The position numbers and the translations under genes are program-made. The notes under the pieces are model-generated. The model saw only the letters and a list, made by a program, of their open reading frames with translations, had not been told where the DNA came from and did not search any database. Shown here piece after piece: positions 46,375-53,373 of a DNA stretch of 64,000 bases (positions within the stretch are counted from its first letter, which is position 1; every line of letters begins with the position of its first letter). Source of the DNA: Lyngbya sp. PCC 8106. Lineage in GTDB: Bacteria > Cyanobacteriota > Cyanobacteriia > Cyanobacteriales > Microcoleaceae. Location of the stretch: assembly GCF_000169095.1 (NCBI RefSeq), contig NZ_AAVU01000025.1:1-64000 (forward strand), given 5' to 3'.

Positions 46375-47281
46375 ATGCCCAAACCTTATAGTTACGATTT
46401 CCGCAAAAAAGTGATAGAAGCCATTGAACTAGACGGCTGGAAGAAAAGTGAAGTTAGTCAACTGTTCAATATCAGTCGCAATACCATGGACTTATGGCGC
46501 TCTGCGAAAAGCTGAAACGGGAGACTATCAAGCTTTGCCCAATCAACCAAAGGGTAGTAACCATAAAATCACGAACTGGGAGAAATTTCGAGAGTTTGCT
46601 GTTGTTCATGGAGATAAAACACAAGTAGAAATGGCTCAACTTTGGGAAGAGAAAATTAGCGATTGCCGCAGCTGCGGCACTGGCGGAGCCAATCGCACAA
46701 TCTCAAGAGCGTTAAAGAAAATCGGCTTCACACGAAAAAAAAGACTTATGGTTACCGAGAAAGAGATGAAGCTAAACGACAAAAATTTCTAGAGGAGTTG
46801 TCGATTTTACCTACAGAAAAAATTGTCTATGTTGATGAATCTGGAATGGATAGCCGTTCCGGAGTATGACTATGGATGGAATCTGAAAGGGCAGCGTTTT
46901 CATGCACTCAAATCCGGGCGACGTCAAGGGCGAATCAATATGATTGCTGCTCTGTGTCACCAAAATTTGATGGCAACTTTTACTATCGATGGAGCCTGTA
47001 ATCGAATTGTGTTTGAGACCTGGCTAGAAAATTGTTTGTTACCAATACTGAAACCTGGGCAGGTTATCGTTATGGATAATGCTACCTTTCATAAAGGTGG
47101 ACGTATTCAGCAATTGATTCAGGACGTAGGTTGTCACCTGTTGTACTTACCACCCTATTCTCCTGATCTCAACCCCATTGAAAAATGTTGGTCTTGGCTA
47201 AAAAGTCGAATTCGTCACCAATTAGACCAGTTTGATTGCTTACGAGATGTCATTGAGTCAGTTTTGCGATCGCTGTCCTAA
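46375..47281 (+). pseudogene. IS630 transposase (multiple frameshifts)
   Basis: The reading frame must be pieced from four segments. First an HTH (MPKPYSYDFRKKVIEAIELDG to about 46500), then a helical part (KAETGDYQALPNQPKG..), then KTYGYRERDEAKRQKFLEEL, and last the catalytic core. The DDE residues are all visible: YVDESG, VMDNATFHKG and PDLNPIEKCW. Breaks lie near 46500, 46740 and 46865. A 30-base insertion at 46664-46693 adds ten residues. Inactive as it stands. Confidence 0.88.
46664..46693. repeat. 30-base palindrome inserted within a HIP1 site in the IS630 gene
   Basis: Removing these 30 bases restores agcgatcgcac, which contains GCGATCGC and gives SDRTISRALKKIGF, the family sequence. 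The insert contains ccgcag/ctgcgg. Confidence 0.55.
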
Positions 47282-47301
47282 TAGTTGTGGCGACTGCTAT
47301 A

Positions 47302-47682
47302 CAACATAGCGATACAACAATTAGTCGTTATGTAAAAGTTAAAGACGATGCCAGTCCATGCAACGGCGACCTAATTTACTGGAGTACAAGAATGGGCAAA
47401 CACCCTGAGATGCCAAAGCGAACGGCATTGCTGCTCAAAAAGCAAAAAGGGAAGTGCGCTCAATGCGGATTGTTCTTCAAAGAAGGAGATGTAATCGAGC
47501 TAGACCACATCATTCCTAAGTCAAAAGGCGGAAAGAATGAGTATAAAAATTGGCAACTTCTCCATCGACATTGCCATGATGAAAAGACCAGAAATGATGG
47601 CAGCATAGACAGAAAACTGTCACACAAACCCATCAGAATCCCTGAGAATTATCGATGGGAAAACGATCTGCTGGTGACGTGA
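47302..47682 (+). pseudogene. Intron 2 IEP, HNH C-terminal part
   Basis: Continuation of the intron protein after IS630: YVKVKDDASPCNGDLIYW, then the HNH endonuclease with CAQC, ELDHIIPKSKGGKNEYKNW and HRHCHDEKT. It ends at 47682, followed by the intron's domain V. Read in the same frame as the RT part once IS630 is removed. Confidence 0.88.
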
Positions 47683-47708
47683 ATCATGACAATAGCCGTG
47701 TTACTGAG

Positions 47709-47742
47709 GAGCCGTATGATGGGAAACTATCAAGTACGGTTT
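47709..47742 (+). ncRNA. Group II intron 2 domain V
   Basis: Hairpin gagccgtatgatg...caagtacggttt with a GAAA loop. Changes from intron 1 (gccgtgtg/catgcacggt to gccgtatg/caagtacggt) mostly keep pairing. Confidence 0.75.
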
Positions 47743-47783
47743 TGGAGAGCAGTGGAGGGGGCGACTCCTTCACTGACTTTAAT

Positions 47784-47856
47784 TATATTGAAATCTGCAT
47801 TAAAACAGCTATCAAATAAAGAAACGGATAAGAAATCGATTAACGGATTAATTTAA
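47784..47856 (+). pseudogene. tnpB: tnpB, 3' exon
   Basis: Encodes ILKSALKQLSNKETDKKSINGLI and a stop at 47854-47856, the same end as the tnpB at position 2-223 (ILKAALKQLAKRNGSEMDLTD). It is in frame only after removal of the group II intron. Confidence 0.88.
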
Positions 47857-47890
47857 CTGCGAGTATCAGAGATTTATGCTGTCCTACAGA

Positions 47891-48079
47891 TAACTTAATC
47901 CGTTCTTCCGCTTAATATCTGTTTTTAAAATACCGCCGGGCAGGTGGTAATTAACGCCTCTGAAGAGAATGCCCTCTGCTCTGTTGGGGAAACTCAACCT
48001 AGTAAGTCAGCTCGTGGAAAGAGGAAGCCCAGACAGTGATGTTTGGAATCTCCGTTGTTTACGACGGAGAGGATGTCAA
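47891..48079 (+). ncRNA. IS605-type right end with omega-RNA-like structure, copy B
   Basis: Colinear with 262-455 (copy A). Stems ccgcc/ggtgg, agag/ctct, gttg/caac and a terminal hairpin ctccgt/acggag, ending in GGAGAGGATGTCAA. Paired changes against copy A support a conserved RNA fold. The tip overlaps the stop codon of the minus-strand gene that follows. Confidence 0.6.
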
Positions 48080-48831
48080 GGGTTAATATTAGGGCTGATC
48101 AGCATTACACGGCGACTCTCTACCATCAGCGAGAAGAAACCGCGATTACTCAGTTTTTGCAATGTAGAAGTCGCGGTTTGTAAATCGTTGGTTTGAGTCA
48201 CCAGTAAATAGGGACGCTGACCATAGGATGCTAAACCGACTTCTACTCCGGTGAGTTCTTCAACTTCTGCGGCTAATTCCGGTTGATTGAGATAGTCTAC
48301 TAACACCGCATATCCTGAACCCAGTCTTCTCGGGTTAAAAGCAGCTTGTTCAGCGCGAGGACGAGGTTGAGTGAGAGGTTGAGGACGAGGTTGAGGACGA
48401 GGTTGAGTGAGAGGTTGTTCGATAGAACGAGGTTCTGTGTCTAACTCCGACGCAGGTGAACGACTCACCACTCGACGAGTCGGAGGACGTTGAGAAACCG
48501 TATCGGGTTTGACAACATAACTTCGCAAACCCGAATTACTTTTAATATAAGCCGCCCAATCTTCGGCAATCAGTTGATCTTCAAACCCAGCAACTCGCGT
48601 TACCAGATCATCAACATAGCGACAAACTTCACTTTCAACGTCACTCGGTAAGGTGCGACGAGCGAGATCCTGTTCAGCTTCCGTTTGACTGACAATCAAT
48701 AAAAGATATTCTCCGGCGACAGGAGGTTCACAAGCCGAATTCGCCACAGCCACCTTTGTACTCAGGCTGTAGGTTAACAATCCCGCAAACGCCAAAAGCC
48801 GCAAGCATTCCTTCACACCAATTTGAAGCAT
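48076..48831 (-). CDS. Exported SPOR-like protein, C-terminus touched by an IS end
   Basis: A 251-residue protein with a signal peptide (about 1-31, ends KVAVANS), an N-terminal domain with Cys pairs (SACEPP, SEVCRYVD), a Pro/Arg/Gln-rich linker of TQPRPQPRPQP type, and a C-terminal SPOR-like fold of about 80 residues (YAVLVDYLNQPELAAEVEELTG). SPOR domains bind denuded peptidoglycan at division sites. The TGA stop is made by the tip of the IS605 right end (48076-48079), so the original C-terminus may have been a little longer. Confidence 0.7.
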   Translation of the reverse strand: MLQIGVKECLRLLAFAGLLTYSLSTKVAVANSACEPPVAGEYLLLIVSQTEAEQDLARRTLPSDVESEVCRYVDDLVTRVAGFEDQLIAEDWAAYIKSNSGLRSYVVKPDTVSQRPPTRRVVSRSPASELDTEPRSIEQPLTQPRPQPRPQPLTQPRPRAEQAAFNPRRLGSGYAVLVDYLNQPELAAEVEELTGVEVGLASYGQRPYLLVTQTNDLQTATSTLQKLSNRGFFSLMVESRRVMLISPNINP

Positions 48832-48880
48832 TGTTTGGATCTCAACTGATCGGGAGCAAGCCTATTTTAGCAGTCTGTGA

Positions 48881-49207
48881 TCACGCCACCGCCAAAGACG
48901 CCAACGGATCAGGAATACTCTGGCTCGGGGCTGGGAATTCCCCCGTGACGACAAACTCTAAGCGCAACTTCAACCACGTAATAAACTGTTCATTGGTGGA
49001 AATAACCGCCGCCGCAGGTTGGGGACATTTAGCCTTAACTTCGGCGAGTTCTGGGGCTTCGAGAAAAGCAGGTTGAGTCACTAACCAAAAGTCAATTTCT
49101 TTTTCCTGTTCTTGATAGTAGCGATGACGTTCTTGAAGAACTTCTTCTAAAGGTTCTTCTTCGGTGAGAAAATGTTGACTCGCTAAAAGATAGTAGTAAG
49201 TTTGCAT
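48881..49207 (-). CDS. ycf54: Ycf54 (Mg-protoporphyrin ester cyclase partner)
   Basis: A 108-residue protein nearly full-length to the Ycf54/DUF2488 family: MQTYYYLLASQHFLTEEEP, EIDFWLVTQPAFLEAPELAE, CPQPAAAVISTN and FVVTGEFPAPSQSIPDPL are all family hallmarks. It binds the AcsF/CycI subunit of the aerobic cyclase that makes the fifth ring of chlorophyll and is needed for its stability. This is a strong sign that the organism is an oxygenic phototroph. Encoded 49 bases downstream of the SPOR-like gene start on the same strand. Confidence 0.93.
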   Translation of the reverse strand: MQTYYYLLASQHFLTEEEPLEEVLQERHRYYQEQEKEIDFWLVTQPAFLEAPELAEVKAKCPQPAAAVISTNEQFITWLKLRLEFVVTGEFPAPSQSIPDPLASLAVA

Positions 49208-49272
49208 GGTTCGTTGTCAATAATTGAAAAATTCGTTCTCTTGAAAAAACAGCTTAACGGATCACTCCAGGT

Positions 49273-49989
49273 TTAGGTCGCGAGCATGGCTTGTTTCATT
49301 TCCCTCACCGCCCGTTCCAAACCCACCAACACCGCTCGACTGATAATGGTATGACCAATGTTGAGTTCTTCCATTCCCTCGATACAAGCAACGGGATAAA
49401 CATTCCAGTAGGTCAAACCATGACCCGCATTCACCCGCAGTCCTGCATCTAGAGCCAGTTTGCTCCCGGCGATCAAAACGGCTAGTTCTTTGTCTTGCTG
49501 CTCACCCTTGGCGTCAGCATAACAACCCGTGTGCAGTTCCACAAATACAGCTTTAGTACGAGCAGAAGCTCCAATTTGAGCCGGGTTCGCATCAATAAAT
49601 AGACTGACAGGAATTCCGGCATCTTGCAACTGACCGACAACTTTCGTCATCCGCTCAATTTGACCCACGATATCGAGTCCGCCTTCGGTGGTCACTTCTT
49701 CGCGTCGTTCTGGAACTAAAGTAATATAGTCTGGTTTGATCTCTAATGCGATCGTCACCATTTCATCGGTTGGTGCCATTTCTAGATTGAGATGAGTCCG
49801 CACTGTTTCTCGCAACAGACGCACATCTCGTTCTTGAATATGACGGCGATCTTCGCGCAAATGCACGGTTATTCCATCAGCACCCGCCAATTCTGCAATT
49901 ACTGCCCCCGCGACCGGATCAGGTTCGACCGTGCGACGGGCTTGGCGCAGTGTGGCGATATGGTCAATATTAACTCCCAAAGTCGGCAA
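49273..49989 (-). CDS. pdxJ: Pyridoxine 5'-phosphate synthase
   Basis: A 239-residue TIM-barrel enzyme that condenses 1-deoxyxylulose 5-phosphate with 3-amino-2-oxopropyl phosphate. Motifs: LGVNIDHIATLRQARRTVEPDP, ITVHLREDRRHIQERDV, ELHTGCYADA and NAGHGLTYWN. The start is taken as TTG at 49989, because the protein then begins directly before the conserved PTLGVNIDH and ggaagg lies upstream. An in-frame ATG at 50109 would add 40 residues that resemble no family member. The start region lies close to an IS605 remnant. Confidence 0.9.
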   Translation of the reverse strand: MPTLGVNIDHIATLRQARRTVEPDPVAGAVIAELAGADGITVHLREDRRHIQERDVRLLRETVRTHLNLEMAPTDEMVTIALEIKPDYITLVPERREEVTTEGGLDIVGQIERMTKVVGQLQDAGIPVSLFIDANPAQIGASARTKAVFVELHTGCYADAKGEQQDKELAVLIAGSKLALDAGLRVNAGHGLTYWNVYPVACIEGMEELNIGHTIISRAVLVGLERAVREMKQAMLAT

Positions 49990-50075
49990 CTTAACCTTCC
50001 CTCGTGTTGAATGTTCCCGTTTTATCAGTTTACAGTTTACAGTCACCCGTGAAAACAGTTTACAGTTTTCTAGAT

Positions 50076-50496
50076 AATTCTTTCCTTCTGACCTCACGAG
50101 CGTCAGCATTTAAGTTTAAAGAGGGTCAAATCTATTTGGCTAAGAGCAAAGAACCTTTGCCGATCCGATGGAGTCGTCAATTTCCAACTGGTTGTACGCC
50201 CTCAACAATAACGGTCAAGTTAGATCCCAGTGGTAGATGGTTTGTATCCCTTAAAATCAACGACCCAATCGACCACAAGCTGAAACCTGTCGATAAAAAG
50301 GTGGGGATAGATCTTGGCATCAGTAGTCTGTTTACTACATCTGATGGTGTTAAAGTTTCAAATCCCAGACACTTTAACAAACTGTACAAAAAACTTCGAC
50401 TCGCTCAAAAGTCTTTGAACCGGAAAATCAAAGGTTCAAAAAACAGAGAGAAAGCCCGAGTTAAGGTAGCTCGTATTCAAGCTAAAATTTGGGAAA
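50076..50496 (+). pseudogene. tnpB: tnpB internal fragment
   Basis: Encodes the middle of a TnpB: ASAFKFKEGQIYLAKSKEPL, STITVKLDPSGRWFVSL, RuvC-I VGIDLGISSLFTTSDG, and LAQKSLNRKIKGSKNREKARVKVARIQ. It lacks the N-terminus, RuvC-II, zinc ribbon and RuvC-III. At 50497 the sequence passes without a gap into a group II intron ORF, so this is a recombination or deletion junction. Confidence 0.85.
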
Positions 50497-50590
50497 GAGT
50501 TGTTCGCCACATCTGAGGGTACACCACAGGGCGGGGTCATATCTCCGCTACTGGCTAATATTGCCCTTCACGGGATGGAATATCGGATCA
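50497..50590 (+). pseudogene. Group II intron ORF fragment, RT block 5 region
   Basis: Encodes ELFATSEGTPQGGVISPLLANIALHGME, almost the same as intron 2 at 45549-45637. It is cut by an IS605-type right end at 50591. Confidence 0.85.
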
Positions 50591-50665
50591 TTGACATCCT
50601 CCCAACGCCAACATTCTTTATGGCGTGGGATTCCCAAACATCACTATTTGAGTTTCTGCTTCTTC
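50591..50665 (-). repeat. IS605-type right end, copy D (minus strand), with a second partial tip at 50966-50997
   Basis: On the minus strand it reads gaagaagcagaaactc, atgtttgggaatcccacgcc, a hairpin, and the tip gttgggaggatgtcaa. A near copy of the outer 32 bases (cctcccaactccaac.. to ..cgtggg) lies at 50966-50997 in the same orientation. The roughly 420 bases from 50591 to 51011 replace about 50 codons of the intron ORF. The middle part (50700-50960) has no recognisable gene. Confidence 0.55.
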
Positions 50666-51011
50666 GCGAGCGGGGCGAGCGCACCTGCCCTCCGAGAGTT
50701 ATTCCCTTTAGGTCTTAAGGTCGCTCCACAGACTATCCCCGCAAGTCCTGCGGTTAGATATGTGTCGAAATCCAAACTGAATTTCTTTTTAACTGTTGAT
50801 TCAAGGGATGTTTATGCCATTGCCCCGTCATCAATTCCTGAGTCTACCAATTTGTCTGCGCCGCCAGGTGTAACTGGACGCGCGCACGCTCATGGCTGTC
50901 TGAATCCATTGTCTCGGGTGGGTCAGTGACCACTTGTATTGTACCAGAAATCTCTGTGCGGCATTCCTCCCAACTCCAACATTCTTTAGGTCGTGGGTCT
51001 CCTGCCGCCGG

Positions 51012-51651
51012 AAGATGAAGACATAACCGTTGTCCAAAGATGTAAAGAGATAATCTCAGAGTGGTTAAACGACATGAGATTGGAACTGAAGCCAAGTAAA
51101 ACGAGGTTAACTCATACGCTTAATAGCTATGGGGAAGAAAAACCTGGATTTGACTTTCTGGGTTTGAACATCCGACAATATAAAATCGGAAAATATCATA
51201 CCGGGAAAAACACACAGGGTAAACCTATAGGCTTTAAAACCATCATCACCCCTAGTCAGAAAAGCGTTAAGGTACATTACGACCAAATCGCCAAAGTAAT
51301 AGACTCCCATAAAGCGGCAGACCAAAAGGCGTTAATAAAACACCTTAACCCAATTATCCGAGGAGGTCGTAATTACTATGCGTCAGTAGTCAGTAAGGAA
51401 GCTTACTCGAAACTAGATTACCTCATGTACCAAAAGCTATAAGCCTGGGCAAATTTCCGTCACCCAAATAAGGGTAAGAAATGGGTGGCCGATAAATATT
51501 GGCACAGAATAGGCAACGCTAACTGGGTATATTGCTCCAAGAAAGATGGAAAAATTACAGCTCAATTACTAAAACATAGTGCGACACCAATTGTCCGCCA
51601 TGTAAAAGTAAAAGGTGATGCCTCACCCTACGACGGGAACTTAATTTACTG
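51012..51651 (+). pseudogene. Group II intron ORF fragment, RT end, maturase X and linker
   Basis: Continues the ORF: EDITVVQRCKEIISEWLNDM, PGFDFLGLNIRQYKIGKYH, LNPIIRGGRNYYASVVS (X domain), then an in-frame stop at 51440 and GNANWVYCSKKDGK, VKVKGDASPYDGNLIYW. It lacks YADD (lost in the replacement) and the HNH domain. This copy shows what intron 2's ORF looked like at the IS630 insertion point. Confidence 0.85.
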
Positions 51652-51716
51652 GAGAAGCAGAAACCTAAATCGTGAGGTTTGGGAATCCCTCGCTTTTAGC
51701 GATGGGAGGATGTCAA
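51652..51716 (+). repeat. IS605-type right end, copy C
   Basis: Reads gaagcagaaacctaaatc, gtgaggtttgggaatccc, a hairpin ctcgcttttagcgatggg, and the tip gaggatgtcaa (ending 51716). It follows the intron-ORF remnant directly and cuts into an integrase remnant. Confidence 0.6.
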
Positions 51717-51854
51717 CAAGACATTAATATCAGCATGACGATTCAGCTTTTGTACTTCTCGGACATTACCGTTGGTTTGGTCTAATGCGGCGGTAATACT
51801 GGAGTGACGGACTTGGTGCGGGGACAATTGCTTGGGAAGTCCGGCTCGTTGTGA
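51717..51854 (-). pseudogene. Tyrosine recombinase (integrase) C-terminal fragment
   Basis: On the minus strand, one frame gives RAGLPKQLSPHQVRHSSIT, then AALDQTNGNVREVQKLNRHADINVL. HQVRHSSIT is the HxxR box and KLNRHADINVL the region before the catalytic tyrosine of phage-type integrases. An in-frame TGA lies at 51855-51857, and the end is cut by the IS605 right-end tip at 51716. It suggests an old integrative element at this site. Confidence 0.65.
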
Positions 51855-51897
51855 TCAAGTATTGATCGCATAATATAATCCACTCCCTGTCAATCGC

Positions 51898-52887
51898 TTA
51901 TTTGGAAACAGGCAGCCGAGATGCCGACTCTTTAAAATAGCGCAATGCACCCGGGTGAAGGTTTTCAGGGTAGACATTTTCCATCGTATTCTCCAGGGTG
52001 GTGTATTGCCCCTGAGCTAGTCGCTGTACCAGTGCAGCTTGACCCTGATGGATCGCCCCAACCAGACGATAGGCAATTGAGTCCGGCAAATCGGGTCGGG
52101 CTAAAATTAACGACCAGAGTCCAACGGAATTAATAGCCTGGTCTTGTCCCTTGTAGGTATTGGCAGGGACACTCATCGTTTTGAGGTGAGGATATTTGCT
52201 AAGAATTTGTTGAATCTCAGTGGATGAGGGAGCAATAAAACGAGCGCCCTTTGGTCCATTCGCGACCTTCACAAAACCAGGCCAGCCAATGCCTGCACCC
52301 CATAATGCCGCTACCTCTCCACTTAGCACCAGGCGTGGGCCATCCGCTGCTTTCTCCAGAATAATGGGAGTAAAGTCCTGTTCCGGATTGAAGCCAATCC
52401 CATCCAGCAGATTAGTTGCCAGAATCCGCAGACCTGAATTGCGCGTCCCAAAGGCAACGGGCTTTCCTGTCAGGTCAGCGATACGGCGGTCTGGAGAATC
52501 GGCTCGGACGACGAACATACCGGGGTTAGGATACATCACAAATAGAACCTTCAAGCGGGTTGGAGACGGCTCAGGGTTCGCTAGCACTTGATGGGCGGCG
52601 TTGCCCTCGACTAAACCAATGTCAATTTTCCCGGTTTCAAGTAGGGAAATATTCTCGGTACTGCCACGAGTAGCGAGTGCTTTGACTTCGAGGCTGGAAT
52701 CGGCTGCATTGACCACCTCAGCTAAATTCTGACCAAAGAGTTGAAATCCGCCCCCCTGCGTTGCCGTTCCCAAAATGACCTGAGTGGGGCTGTCCTGAGC
52801 CGAGATAGTTAGACTCCAAAGCATGGTGATCAGCATCACAACCAGAGTCAGAATGAGCCAGTGGTTTCTCAATCGAATCAGACGCAT
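51898..52887 (-). CDS. TAXI family TRAP transporter solute-binding protein
   Basis: A 329-residue periplasmic binding protein. Signal sequence about 1-31 (membrane core LILTLVVMLITMLWSLTIS), then the type II binding fold with the TAXI start VILGTATQGGGFQLFGQNLAEV. Other features: TRGSTENISLLETGKIDIGLVEGNAA (ligand loop) and YPNPGMFVVRADSP. ATG 52887 is chosen because aaggagac lies before it; the frame opens at 52935. No TRAP membrane subunit (DctQM) is in the window, so the partner must be elsewhere or the protein is a stand-alone sensor. Confidence 0.87.
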   Translation of the reverse strand: MRLIRLRNHWLILTLVVMLITMLWSLTISAQDSPTQVILGTATQGGGFQLFGQNLAEVVNAADSSLEVKALATRGSTENISLLETGKIDIGLVEGNAAHQVLANPEPSPTRLKVLFVMYPNPGMFVVRADSPDRRIADLTGKPVAFGTRNSGLRILATNLLDGIGFNPEQDFTPIILEKAADGPRLVLSGEVAALWGAGIGWPGFVKVANGPKGARFIAPSSTEIQQILSKYPHLKTMSVPANTYKGQDQAINSVGLWSLILARPDLPDSIAYRLVGAIHQGQAALVQRLAQGQYTTLENTMENVYPENLHPGALRYFKESASRLPVSK

Positions 52888-53308
52888 CCGAGAGGTCTCC
52901 TTGGGATTAATTCTGCCATTGACAACAAAATTCACACCGGGAACTACTTTCTTCCATCATGGCGTAAAAATAGTGAAGCTGACACTGGGAGAACTTCACT
53001 TCACTAGAGGATGCGATCGTCAAACTAATCCGAATGCGATCACTTACGGTTCGGAAAAGCCTAGACAAGATGAGACGATTATTCTATGATGTATTTATAG
53101 CAAAAATTTGGCAAAGTCAAGCGGAAGCGAAAACCCTGGGATGTTTGCCAAAAATGCCATAACCTCGACAAATAAATAGTTTCACAGTTTCGGTTGTTGG
53201 GTTTTGATGCCGGAGTCGGAATCTTTCGAGGGCTGAAATGAATCTCTTTTTGAGGTTTGCCAATTTCAGCTTCAGAATGACCACCCAGACTCACTTTCAG
53301 TCGGCAGA
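52888..53308. other. Gene-free region before the CRISPR repeat
   Basis: About 420 bases without a supported gene. It contains a hairpin-capable gtgaag...cttcac (52973-52999), two gatcgtc/gcgatc motifs near 53020-53040, and no second copy of the CRISPR repeat. A leader for an array on the minus strand is not evident. Confidence 0.45.
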
Positions 53309-53345
53309 CTTTCCAACATTAAATTCCCCGCAAGGGGATTGAAAC
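53309..53345. CRISPR. Solitary CRISPR repeat
   Basis: A 37-base unit ctttccaacattaaat-tccccgcaaggggattgaaac (hyphen added). It has the stem ccccgcaagggg and the 3' end ATTGAAAC that mark many cyanobacterial type III-associated repeats; the expected first base would be G rather than C. There is only one copy and no spacer array. It lies 28 bases from the 3' end of the WYL-domain gene, so it is probably the remnant or end of a lost array. Confidence 0.65.
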
Positions 53346-53373
53346 AAAACGATATGAACATGAAAAATCTAGA

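Larger units (their letters stand above)
46312..47299 (+). mobile_element. IS630-family insertion in the intron ORF
   Basis: 988 bases flanked by a TA duplication (46310-46311 and 47300-47301). Terminal inverted repeats run for about 28 bases with mismatches, beginning tagcaactgcc on the left and, on the other strand, tagcagtcgcc on the right. Removing the element and one TA restores the intron ORF exactly: CTA CAA CAT reads LQH, matching KHSATPIVRH in the third intron copy. Confidence 0.92.
43849..47783 (+). mobile_element. Group II intron 2, inserted in tnpB, degraded
   Basis: 5' end GTGCG at 43849, 3' end ..ctttaat at 47783. Removing it restores the tnpB frame exactly (AGA AA|T ATA TTG). 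Domain V is at 47709-47742. The ORF is frameshifted near 45170, the intron carries a mini-IS605 at 44364-44703, and an IS630 at 46312-47299. Without the IS630 and its duplicated TA it is 2,945 bp. RNA splicing in trans is possible in principle because the catalytic core is still recognisable. Confidence 0.88.
42658..48079 (+). mobile_element. IS200/IS605-type element (tnpB only) split by a group II intron
   Basis: Left end: perfect hairpin ccgtcg-ttca-cgacgg at 42658-42673, next to the tnpB start. Right end: the structured segment at 47891-48079 ending GGATGTCAA. There is no tnpA. Inside are two frameshifts and a 45-base palindrome in tnpB, a group II intron at 43849-47783, and within that a mini-IS605 and an IS630. 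Without the intron the element would be about 1.5 kb, normal for a tnpB-only IS. It lies between the DUF212 gene and the SPOR-like gene. Confidence 0.85.

Noticed and set aside
50489..50929. 146-codon ORF across the tnpB/intron scrapyard
   Set aside because: It crosses the joints of several fragments in a frame that none of them uses.
53079..53294. Minus-strand 71-codon ORF beside the CRISPR repeat
   Set aside because: No ribosome site, no recognisable motif, and composition unlike the neighbours; treated as chance.
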